A DNA stretch of 64,000 nt, taken from positions 682,001 through 746,000 of the forward strand of contig NZ_AWOR01000001.1 in the NCBI RefSeq assembly GCF_000761245.1. The letters run 5' to 3'. Below are positions 54,332 through 62,303 of the stretch, piece after piece. The position numbers and the translations under genes were made by a program. Each line of letters begins with the position of its first letter. The stretch's first letter is position 1. The notes under the pieces are model-generated. The model made no database searches, was not told where the DNA came from, and saw nothing but the letters and a program-made list of their open reading frames with translations. The DNA is from Comamonas testosteroni (GTDB lineage: Bacteria; Pseudomonadota; Gammaproteobacteria; Burkholderiales; Burkholderiaceae_C).

Positions 54332-57037
54332 ATGCAGGAACAGAGTCGCGTTGCCGCCTGGCACGCGTTGCCGACCGATGCCGTACTCGCTCAATTGCAA
54401 TCGACTGCAGCCGGGCTGAGCTGCGACCAGGCTCGCGAGCGCTTGCAGCAGCAGGGCCCCAACGCCTTGCCTGCCGCCGCTTCACGCGGCATGCTGGCCC
54501 GCTTTCTGTCGCAGTTCAACAATTTGCTGATCTATGTGCTGCTTGGCTCGGCGGTGGTCACCGCCTTGCTGCGGCATTGGGTCGATACGGGGGTGATCCT
54601 CGCAGTGGTGCTGATCAATGCGGTCTTCGGATTCGTGCAGGAAGGCCGTGCCGAGAAGGCGCTGGACGCAGTGAAGGCCATGGTCTCCAGCCGCGCCAAT
54701 GTGCTGCGCGACGGCTTGCGCATGGCGGTGCCTGCACAGGAGCTGGTCGCCGGCGACTGCGTGCTGCTCGAGGCTGGCGATCGCGTCCCGGCCGATCTGC
54801 GCCTGCTGCGCGCCAGCAGCCTGAAGCTGGACGAGGCCATGCTGACCGGGGAGTCGGTCGCCGTCGACAAGTCGGCCGATCCGGTGGCCTTCGATGCCGC
54901 TCTCGGCGACCGCTTTTCCATGGCCTACTCCGGCACCCTGGTGGCTGCCGGGCAGGGCCTGGGCGTGGTGGTGGCCACAGGACCTCGTACCGAGCTGGGC
55001 CTGATCAGCACCATGCTGGGCTCGGTGCAGACACTGGCCACCCCGCTGACGCGGCTGATGGACCGTTTCGCGCGCCAGCTCACCATCACCATACTGAGCC
55101 TGTCCGCGCTGATGTTCTGCTTCGCGCTCTGGGTGCGCGACTACGACACAGCCGATGCCTTCATCGCCGTGGTGGGGATTGCCGTATCTGCCATCCCCGA
55201 AGGCCTGCCCGTGGTCATGACGATTGCGCTGGCCATTGGCGTGCAGCGCATGGCCGCACGCTATGCCATCGTGCGCAGTCTGCCGGCGGTGGAGACACTG
55301 GGCGCCGTCTCGGTCATCTGCTCCGACAAGACCGGTACATTGACTCGCAACGAAATGAGCGTGCGCGCCGTGGTGCTGCCAGGTGCCAGCTTCGACATAG
55401 AGGGTGAAGGTTATGCCCCCCTGGGGCGTTTCAGCCTGGCGGGCGAGGAGATTGATCCTGCACTGCATCCGCAGTTGCTGCACTTCGCCACAGGCGCAGC
55501 ACTTTGCAACGACGCCCATGTAAGACATGTCGAGGGCAAGGCCTGGGTAGTCGAAGGCGACCCCATGGAAGGCGCGCTGGTGACGCTGGCCGCGCGCGCC
55601 GGTCTCGATGTGGAGCGCCTGCGTCAGGACTGGCGCCGACTCGACGAGGTTCCCTTTGATGCCGTCCACCGCTACATGGCCACTTTGCACCGCCCAGTTG
55701 ATGCTCCAGCCGTGGTTTTCGTCAAAGGGGCTCCGGAGCAGGTTCTAGCCATGTGCCGTGACCAGCAGGGCGCAGAAGGCGTGCAGGCGCTGGATGCAGC
55801 CTATTGGCTGGAGCAGATCGATGCCCTGGCCGCCAAAGGCTATCGCGTGCTGGGTCTGGCCAGCCGGGTCCCGGTTGAAGGCAGGGACATGGTTGATATG
55901 GCCGACATCAAGGACCTCACTCTTCTTGGTGTGCTGGGCATGATAGATCCGCCGCGAGAATCGGCAAAGGAGGCCGTGCGCGAATGCCGCAGCGCCGGCA
56001 TTGCCGTGAAGATGATCACCGGCGACCATGCCGCCACTGCGGCCGCCATTGCCAGGGAGCTGGCGCTGGCCGACACCATCCGAGTCACTTCGGGCCATGA
56101 GCTCGATGGACTCAACGATGCCCAGCTGATCGACGTGGCCAGAGCCTCCACGGTATTCGCTCGCACAAGCCCGGAACACAAGCTGCGCCTGGTACAGGCC
56201 CTGCAGGCAGATCGCAGCGTCATCGCCATGACCGGGGATGGCGTCAACGACGCACCAGCGCTCAAGCGGGCCGACATCGGCGTGGCCATGGGCATCACCG
56301 GCACGGCTGCCGCCAAGGAGGCCGCAGGCATGGTGCTGGCCGACGACAACTTTGCCACCATCGTCGCCGCCGTCAAGGAAGGGCGCACCGTCTATGAAAA
56401 CCTGCGCAAGGTCATTGCCTGGACCTTGCCGACCAACGGCGGCCAGGCGATCGTCATCGTCGTGGCGATTCTGCTGGGCCTGTCGCTGCCCGTCACTCCG
56501 GTGCAGATTCTCTGGGTCAATCTGGTCACTGCCGTGGCCCTGGGCCTGACGCTGGCCTTCGAGCCGCCCGAGGCCACGCTGATGCAGCGCAAGCCGCGCT
56601 CGCCAGACGAGCAACTGCTGCAGCCCTACCTGCTGTGGCGCGTTGCCCTGGTCTCGGTGCTGTTTGCCTTGGGCTGCTTCGGCATGTTCGAGTGGTCGCG
56701 GCGCCGCGGCGACTCGGTCGAGCTGGCTCGCACCATCGTGGTCAATGCGCTGGTGATCATGGAGATCTTCTATCTGTTCAGCGTGCGCTACACGCAAGGA
56801 ACCTCGCTGAGCCTGCGCGGCGTCCTGGGCACCCCGGCTGTGCTGCTGGGCGTGGCCTGCGTCACCCTGGTGCAACTGTTGTTCACCTACACCTCGCCCA
56901 TGCAGGCACTGTTCGACAGCCGTCCTGTCGACCTGGCGGCCGGACTGCTGGCGATAGGGCTGGGTGTGGCCCTGCTGCTGTTGCTGGAGGTCGAGAAGCT
57001 CTTGGTACGCTGGATGAGACTGGGCATGAGGACCTAG
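54332..57037 (+). CDS. cation-transporting P-type ATPase (P2 type, Ca2+/Na+-ATPase-like)
   Basis: 901 residues. The N-terminal cation-ATPase domain is followed by helices M1-M2, the actuator TGES (172-175), M4 with the ion-binding motif AIPEGLP (about 288-293), the phosphorylated Asp332 in CSDKTGTLT, the nucleotide domain KGAPEQV, and the hinge GDGVNDAPALKRADIG. Six C-terminal helices follow. The PEGLP motif places it among P2 pumps for Ca2+, Na+ or Mg2+; the exact ion is not decidable. ATG 54332 has GGGAG upstream. Confidence 0.92.
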   Translation: MQEQSRVAAWHALPTDAVLAQLQSTAAGLSCDQARERLQQQGPNALPAAASRGMLARFLSQFNNLLIYVLLGSAVVTALLRHWVDTGVILAVVLINAVFGFVQEGRAEKALDAVKAMVSSRANVLRDGLRMAVPAQELVAGDCVLLEAGDRVPADLRLLRASSLKLDEAMLTGESVAVDKSADPVAFDAALGDRFSMAYSGTLVAAGQGLGVVVATGPRTELGLISTMLGSVQTLATPLTRLMDRFARQLTITILSLSALMFCFALWVRDYDTADAFIAVVGIAVSAIPEGLPVVMTIALAIGVQRMAARYAIVRSLPAVETLGAVSVICSDKTGTLTRNEMSVRAVVLPGASFDIEGEGYAPLGRFSLAGEEIDPALHPQLLHFATGAALCNDAHVRHVEGKAWVVEGDPMEGALVTLAARAGLDVERLRQDWRRLDEVPFDAVHRYMATLHRPVDAPAVVFVKGAPEQVLAMCRDQQGAEGVQALDAAYWLEQIDALAAKGYRVLGLASRVPVEGRDMVDMADIKDLTLLGVLGMIDPPRESAKEAVRECRSAGIAVKMITGDHAATAAAIARELALADTIRVTSGHELDGLNDAQLIDVARASTVFARTSPEHKLRLVQALQADRSVIAMTGDGVNDAPALKRADIGVAMGITGTAAAKEAAGMVLADDNFATIVAAVKEGRTVYENLRKVIAWTLPTNGGQAIVIVVAILLGLSLPVTPVQILWVNLVTAVALGLTLAFEPPEATLMQRKPRSPDEQLLQPYLLWRVALVSVLFALGCFGMFEWSRRRGDSVELARTIVVNALVIMEIFYLFSVRYTQGTSLSLRGVLGTPAVLLGVACVTLVQLLFTYTSPMQALFDSRPVDLAAGLLAIGLGVALLLLLEVEKLLVRWMRLGMRT

Positions 57038-57094
57038 AGCGCTGTGCACGCAAGGCATTCAAGCCGTTGTTTCACCGCCTGAGCGAGGGCATGA

Positions 57095-57118
57095 AAAAAG
57101 GCCCCGAAGGGCCTTTTT
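57095..57118. terminator. bidirectional rho-independent terminator
   Basis: AAAAAGGCCC and GGGCCTTTTT pair over 10 bp around CGAA. It lies between the convergent ATPase and gdhA genes; A and T runs on both sides allow termination in both directions. Confidence 0.92.
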
Positions 57119-57141
57119 GGTGAGTGCTGAGCGCTTGGCGC

Positions 57142-58488
57142 TTAGATCACGCCTTGTGCCAGCATGGCATCTGCCACCTTCACGAAGCCGGCGATGTTGG
57201 CGCCGTCGATGTAGCTGATGGTGCCGTCTTCGCGCTTGCCGTGCTTCACGCAGGCAGCGTGAATGCTTTGCATGATTTGCAGCAGACGGGCGTCCACTTC
57301 TTCGGCAGGCCAGGACAGGCGGGCCGAGTTTTGCGACATTTCCAGACCCGAAGTGGCCACGCCACCGGCGTTGGATGCCTTGCCGGGTGCATACAGCACG
57401 CCGGCAGCTTCGAAGGCGCGGGCAGCTTCGTTGGTGGAGGGCATGTTGGCGCCTTCAGCCACGCACAGCACGCCGTTGGCGATCAGGGTCTTGGCATCGG
57501 CTTCATTCAGCTCGTTCTGGGTGGCGCAAGGCAGGGCCACGTCCACCTTGATGGACCAGGGGCTCTTGCCGGCCAGGAATTCCACGCCGGAAACCAGCTT
57601 GGCGTAGTCGCTGACGCGGCCGTACTTGTGGTTCTTCACATCCATCAGGATGGCCAGCTTTTCGGTGGTGAAACCTGCAGCGTCGTACACGGTGCCCGAG
57701 GAGTCGGACACGGTCACGACCTTGGCGCCCAGCTCCATGGCCTTTTCCACGGCGTACTGAGCCACGTTGCCCGAACCGGACACGGACACGGTCTTGCCTT
57801 CAAAGGACTGGCCGCGAGTGGCCAGCATTTCACGGGCGAAGTACACGGTGCCGTAGCCGGTGGCTTCGGGACGGATCAGCGAGCCGCCGAAGGACAGGCC
57901 CTTGCCGGTGAACACGGAAGCTGCAGTGTTCGACAGCTTCTTGTACATGCCGGCCATATAGCCCACTTCACGGCCGCCCACGCCGATGTCGCCTGCGGGC
58001 ACATCGGTGTCAGGACCCACGTGGCGGAACAATTCGGACACGAAAGCCTGGCAGAAGCGCATGACTTCGGCAGGGCTCTTGCCCTTGGGGTCGAAGTCCG
58101 AGCCGCCCTTGCCGCCGCCCATAGGCAGCGTGGTCAGTGCGTTCTTGAAGGTCTGCTCGAAAGCCAGGAACTTCAGCACGGACTGGTTGACCGAGGGGTG
58201 GAAGCGCAGACCGCCCTTGAAGGGGCCGATGGCCATGCTGTGCTGGATGCGGAAGCCGCGGTTCACCTGCACCTGGCCCTTGTCGTCAGTCCAGCTCACG
58301 CGGAACTGGATGATGCGCTCGGGCTCGACCAGGCGCTCCAGCAGGGCGTGCTCGGCGTACTTGGGATTCTTCTCGATGAAGGGCCACAGGCTTTCCATCA
58401 CTTCGGTGACGGCTTGCAGGAATTCGGGCTGACCGGGGTTGCGTTGTGCCACTTCTTCCAGGAATTGGCCTACGGACTCGTACTTCAT
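57142..58488 (-). CDS. gdhA: glutamate dehydrogenase, NADP-specific type
   Basis: 448 residues, the size of hexameric bacterial GdhA. It interconverts 2-oxoglutarate plus ammonia and glutamate. QVNRGFRIQHSMAIGPFKGGLRFH and PMGGGKGGSDFDPKGKS hold the substrate lysines; SGSGNVAQYAVEKAMELGAKVV is the Rossmann motif. The start MKYESVGQFLEEV at 58488 fits the family; codons upstream run into the AT-rich leader. An AGAAAGTTCTCT stretch precedes it. Confidence 0.96.
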   Translation of the reverse strand: MKYESVGQFLEEVAQRNPGQPEFLQAVTEVMESLWPFIEKNPKYAEHALLERLVEPERIIQFRVSWTDDKGQVQVNRGFRIQHSMAIGPFKGGLRFHPSVNQSVLKFLAFEQTFKNALTTLPMGGGKGGSDFDPKGKSPAEVMRFCQAFVSELFRHVGPDTDVPAGDIGVGGREVGYMAGMYKKLSNTAASVFTGKGLSFGGSLIRPEATGYGTVYFAREMLATRGQSFEGKTVSVSGSGNVAQYAVEKAMELGAKVVTVSDSSGTVYDAAGFTTEKLAILMDVKNHKYGRVSDYAKLVSGVEFLAGKSPWSIKVDVALPCATQNELNEADAKTLIANGVLCVAEGANMPSTNEAARAFEAAGVLYAPGKASNAGGVATSGLEMSQNSARLSWPAEEVDARLLQIMQSIHAACVKHGKREDGTISYIDGANIAGFVKVADAMLAQGVI

Positions 58489-59013
58489 AGAGAACTTTCT
58501 GACAGGGACAGGGAATGCGCTGAAACTCGCGAAACCAAAATTATGCCAAAAAGTTATGCCGTCATGCATAGATTCGGTGCATGAGGGCGCAATTCTGGTG
58601 CGTGCATGCCCGAATTTGGAACATTTATGTCGTATTTATTCTTAGTTTTCAGGCACTTGGATGGTGCATTTGAAGTAAAAGATTTTTCATTCTGGTGTCG
58701 TAAAAACATTTTTGCGGCTTGTCGCACAAGCGTTTTTTGTGTCGTGACACATGGCTTCATGCGCTCGCCATGTCTTATCTGTGCTAGCACCATCATGGTG
58801 CATGTGATTTAAGGCACGAAATCTGCAGTCCTGAAAAATGATTTTCATGAAGGCGGCCGCACGACTCTGCAGGCGGACTGCGCAGCCGGCTTCATGGCCT
58901 GGGTAAATATGGATTTGAAAAATTATTTTCATAATTTCAAATATGAAAAATAAATTTCAAATTCGTTTTGCCGGCCCAGCGCCTGGGCGGTCATCAGCAC
59001 ACAGGAGGTGGAT
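58489..59013. other. AT-rich divergent control region between gdhA and the MFS-racemase operon
   Basis: 525 bases without a gene. Palindromes seen are GTGTC-GT-GACAC near 58738-58750, GCACCAT-C-ATGGTGC (58787-58801), and the three related 16-base sites described separately. The gdhA-proximal part holds A/T tracts but no promoter I can place firmly. Confidence 0.55.
58832..58959 (+). promoter_or_regulatory. three copies of a 16-base palindromic operator-like site
   Basis: TGAAAAATGATTTTCA (58832-58847), TGAAAAATTATTTTCA (58916-58931) and TGAAAAATAAATTTCA (58944-58959) share TGAAAAAT-N-A-W-TTTCA. Start-to-start distances are 84 and 28 bases. The last site ends 55 bases before the MFS gene. Single-site palindromes of the TGAAA/TTTCA type are common for RpiR-family repressors, and an RpiR gene is next to this operon. 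Confidence 0.6.
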
Positions 59014-60510
59014 ATGGCAGGTGAGATCCCCGTGACGCCCTCGGCGTCAGGCAAGGCCAGTGCGGCGCAGATGCAGCAGCTGGAAAATGCGCTCAACCAG
59101 ATCGGTGTGACGCGCTCGCACAAAAGCATCATCTTTCTGGTGGTCTGCGGCGTGCTCTTCGATGTGTTCGAACAGAATGCGGTCGGCCTGGTCGGTCCCC
59201 TGCTGCGCCAGCAATGGGGACTGGACGCGACGGACATTGCCTTTCTGAACACCATCACCTTTTTTGCCGCCGCCATGGGGCGTCTGTTGTCGGGCTACCT
59301 GGCCGACCGCATGGGGCGACGCTTCATGCTCAATGTGAACCTGGCGCTGTTCACGCTGGGTGCCGTCGGCTGCGCGCTGGCGCCCGACTACGCTTTCCTT
59401 GCCGTGGCGCGTGCCATCGTGGGCTTTGGTCTGGGCGGCGAAATCACCACGGCCGTGACCATGCTGGCCGAGTTCTGCTCGGCGCGCTTTCGCGGCACGG
59501 CAGTCGGTCTCATCAATGTGGGCGGTGGCGGTCTGGGCAATATGCTGGCGCCGGCATTTGCCCTGGGCGTGTTCACGCTGTTCCCGGGCGATGATTCCTG
59601 GCGCTGGCTGTTCGGCTGTCTGGTCATGCCGGCCATCTTCATCGTGTTCTACCGCCGCTTTGTGCCGGAGACGCCGCGCTTTCTGCTCTCCAAGGGACGG
59701 GTCGAGGAAGCCAACCAGGTGCTGAGCATGCTGGCGGCCGGCAAGCTGGCCAATGCGCAGTACGAGCTGCGCGAGTTCATCAGCCCAGGCAGTGCGCAGG
59801 CGCAGACGGCTGCCGCGCAGGCCGTGCAGCGCAGCTCTTTTACCGACATCTTCAGGGGCGGCTATGCGCGGCGCACGATTGCCGTGGGCATGGCTTCGTG
59901 GATGACGTTTGGTGCGCAGCTCTCGGTGCTCACGCTGATGCCGACGATTTTGGTCGCCCAGGGCTACTCCATCACCAAGAGCTTCAGCTTCACCATCGTC
60001 ATGCAGATGGGCAGTCTGGCCGGCGCGATCGCGGCATCGACCATGGGCTATTACTTCCCGCGCAAGCGGGTGCTGACGATAGGGGCAATTGCCGCCTGCA
60101 TGGCGGGCCTGGCGTTCGGCAACTTCACCGATAGCGTGGCCATGATCTTGATCTGCGGTGCGCTGTTCCAGTTCTGCGTGCTGACGCTCAACACTTCCAT
60201 CTGGATTTTTGCGCCCGAGCTCTACCCCACGCGCATTCGTGCGCTGGGAACCTCCTTCCTGCTGGCGCTGGGCACGATTGGCGGAGCCATGTCCCAGGTG
60301 CTGGCGGGCAAGATGTTCGATCTGCACGGCGTCTCCGGAATGTTCGGCATGATCGCCGCCATGTACTTCATCTTTGCGATTGCCGTGCAGTTTGCCCCCG
60401 AGACCTTCGGCCGCTCCATCGAGGAAGGCGCAGGGGAGGAATCCCATGCCGAGCAGGAGTCTGCCGCTGCTGCAGGCGTGGTCGCTGCTGGCCAGGAGCG
60501 CACGGCATGA
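59014..60510 (+). CDS. MFS transporter, sugar/aromatic-acid porter type
   Basis: 498 residues, 12 helices. GYLADRMGRRFMLNVN between helices 2 and 3, and RFVPETPRFLLSKGRVEEA after helix 6, are sugar-porter-type motifs. IWIFAPELYPTRIRALGTSF is the matching second-half motif. Long polar tails flank the membrane part. ATG 59014 is chosen over GTG 59008, because AGGAGG at 59003-59008 is correctly spaced for it. The TGA overlaps the next gene, so importer and racemase-like protein form one operon. Confidence 0.92.
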   Translation: MAGEIPVTPSASGKASAAQMQQLENALNQIGVTRSHKSIIFLVVCGVLFDVFEQNAVGLVGPLLRQQWGLDATDIAFLNTITFFAAAMGRLLSGYLADRMGRRFMLNVNLALFTLGAVGCALAPDYAFLAVARAIVGFGLGGEITTAVTMLAEFCSARFRGTAVGLINVGGGGLGNMLAPAFALGVFTLFPGDDSWRWLFGCLVMPAIFIVFYRRFVPETPRFLLSKGRVEEANQVLSMLAAGKLANAQYELREFISPGSAQAQTAAAQAVQRSSFTDIFRGGYARRTIAVGMASWMTFGAQLSVLTLMPTILVAQGYSITKSFSFTIVMQMGSLAGAIAASTMGYYFPRKRVLTIGAIAACMAGLAFGNFTDSVAMILICGALFQFCVLTLNTSIWIFAPELYPTRIRALGTSFLLALGTIGGAMSQVLAGKMFDLHGVSGMFGMIAAMYFIFAIAVQFAPETFGRSIEEGAGEESHAEQESAAAAGVVAAGQERTA

Positions 60511-61211
60511 AAGCTGGCATGCATATTCTGCTGATCAACCCCAATACCTCGCAGCAGACCACGGCGCTGATGCTCAGGCAGGCGCGGGCCTGTCTGCCGC
60601 CCGGTGCGCTGCTGCATGGCGCGACGGCCGAGCGGGGGGCGGCCATGATTACCGACGAGGCGGGGCTGAAGATCGCCGAGCAGGAGGTGCTGCGCCTGGG
60701 CCTGGCCTTTGCCCGGGGAGATGACAGCCAGGCTGGCCGGGCCATCATCGTGGCCGCGTTCGGCAATCCGGGGCTGGAGCTGTTGAGAGCGGCCCTGCCG
60801 CAGCAAGTTGCCGCCTTTGGCATCGGCGAAGCCGCCATGCGGCAGGCCGCGCGGGACGAGCAGGGCCTGCCGCGCCGCTTTGGCATTGCGACGACTACGC
60901 CGGGGCTGGAGGCTTCGATTGCCGCCTCGGTCGCGGCGCTGGGCCTGACGCCCTGGTTCTGCGGCACGCGCATTGCTGTCGGCGAGCCGCTGGCGCTGGC
61001 CGCGGACCCGGCCCTGCAGTGCGAGCGGCTGGGCGATGCCGTGGCCCAATGCGTGCAGCGCGATGGCGCGCAGGCCGTGGTGATCGGTGGCGGCCCGCTG
61101 TCCGAAGCCGCACTGTGGCTGGCGCCGCGCTTTGAGGTGCCTGTGCTGTCGCCCGTGGTGGCCGCGATGCAGGCGGCGCTGGCCGGCCTGGCGCTCGCCG
61201 CCATCCACTGA
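60507..61211 (+). CDS. Asp/Glu/hydantoin racemase-family protein lacking both catalytic cysteines
   Basis: 234 residues. HILLINPNTSQQTT at the N-terminus is the hydantoin-racemase hallmark. The first active-site block reads VAAFGNPGLELL (Ala84 where CFxDPG is usual), and the second VVIGGGPLSEA (Gly where GCAGM is usual). Both proton-relaying cysteines are thus absent. It could be a non-racemase member (lyase- or isomerase-like) or a binding protein. It is coupled to an MFS transporter and near an RpiR regulator, which fits catabolism of an imported small molecule. Confidence 0.85.
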   Translation: MKAGMHILLINPNTSQQTTALMLRQARACLPPGALLHGATAERGAAMITDEAGLKIAEQEVLRLGLAFARGDDSQAGRAIIVAAFGNPGLELLRAALPQQVAAFGIGEAAMRQAARDEQGLPRRFGIATTTPGLEASIAASVAALGLTPWFCGTRIAVGEPLALAADPALQCERLGDAVAQCVQRDGAQAVVIGGGPLSEAALWLAPRFEVPVLSPVVAAMQAALAGLALAAIH

Positions 61212-61278
61212 TTGCTGTTGGTTGTTATGGGCTACTGTTGATTGCTATTGATTAGAGAGCTTTTACCGCAAGTACTTA

Positions 61279-61312
61279 ATAGATTTCAGATAGAAAAGTA
61301 TCTGAAATCTAT
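61279..61312. repeat. perfect 14-bp inverted repeat between convergent genes
   Basis: ATAGATTTCAGATA and TATCTGAAATCTAT flank GAAAAG. It lies between the racemase-like gene and the convergent RpiR gene. The stem is A/T-rich without a T run, so it is at best a weak bidirectional terminator; the arms also contain TTTCA/TGAAA. Confidence 0.7.
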
Positions 61313-61340
61313 GAATAACAAGCGCAATAAGCTTCTGATT

Positions 61341-62216
61341 TCATAGCATCTCGTCCAGCGCATCGTGGCTGGTCTCGATGGCCGCCATATGTCTGCGCCC
61401 CGGCTGCCCGCTTTGCTGCAAGGTGGCCGTGGCAATCAGATGGCAGAGCATGAAAAGCGCCGTGTGATTGTCCAGCGGACCTGGGGCCGAGGTCTGCACG
61501 CGCAGCAGCCAGTCCGCCTCGGGGGCCGGGCTGGCATGGTCGGTGATGCAGATCAGGCGGGCGCCCAGCAGTCTGGCCTGGCGCGCGAACTCGCTGACCA
61601 CGCGCACGCTGCGGCGCAGGGCAAAGATCACCACCACATCGTTTTCGCCGATCTGGGCCGCATATTCACCCAAGGTCTCGCCAGCGCCTGGAATGACCTG
61701 GCTGGGCATCTCGAGCGCCTGCAGCAGCTGCCAGCGCAGATAGGCGGCAAAGTTGCGGTTCTGGCGATAGCCGACAAAGAACAGCTGGCGCGCGCCGATC
61801 AGGGCCATGGCGATGGCATCGAGCTGATCTGCCGAGATCTGTCCGATGGTGACGGCCAGATTCTCCGAGGCCTGGCGCAGATGGGTGGCGATCACATCCG
61901 CCGTGGGCCTGCCCTGGGCCGATGCGGCAGCCAGAAACAGTGGCGAGCCGTTGTCGCCCTGCGCGCGTGCATGGCGGCGAGCATCCTCGTAGCCCTCATA
62001 GCCCAGCCGCTGTATGAAGCGCGTGACCGTGGCATTCGAGACCCCTGTGAGCTTGGCCATCTCGGCCGCCGCGTAGCTCGACAGATTGCCGGGAAAGTCC
62101 AGCAGGAATTCCGCCAGCCGCCGCTCCGAGGGCGGCAGCTGCGGCAGGGCCGCACGCACGCGAGCAATGAAGGAATGGGCTTCGGCGGGTTCCGGGTTGG
62201 AGGAGCTGGAGTTCAT
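61341..62216 (-). CDS. MurR/RpiR family transcriptional regulator with SIS domain
   Basis: 291 residues. The N-terminal HTH_6 domain (about 15-90) includes YAAAEMAKLTGVSNATVTRFIQRLGYEGYEDARRHAR. The C-terminal SIS domain (about 125-260) holds ARQLFFVGYRQNRNFAAYLRWQL and DVVVIFALRRSVRVVSEFARQARLLGARLICITDHASP, the sugar-phosphate-type ligand site. It is convergent with the MFS-racemase-like operon and is its likely regulator. AGGAGCTGGAG lies before other codons, but the ATG at 62216 fits the family. Confidence 0.9.
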   Translation of the reverse strand: MNSSSSNPEPAEAHSFIARVRAALPQLPPSERRLAEFLLDFPGNLSSYAAAEMAKLTGVSNATVTRFIQRLGYEGYEDARRHARAQGDNGSPLFLAAASAQGRPTADVIATHLRQASENLAVTIGQISADQLDAIAMALIGARQLFFVGYRQNRNFAAYLRWQLLQALEMPSQVIPGAGETLGEYAAQIGENDVVVIFALRRSVRVVSEFARQARLLGARLICITDHASPAPEADWLLRVQTSAPGPLDNHTALFMLCHLIATATLQQSGQPGRRHMAAIETSHDALDEML

Positions 62217-62303
62217 GACGGCGAATGGCAGGCGGGCCCGCTGATCTGCCGGCCCGCTGTTTTGGTCGATAACGGCAATGTAGCGGCTATTGCAGCCCTG
62301 CCA

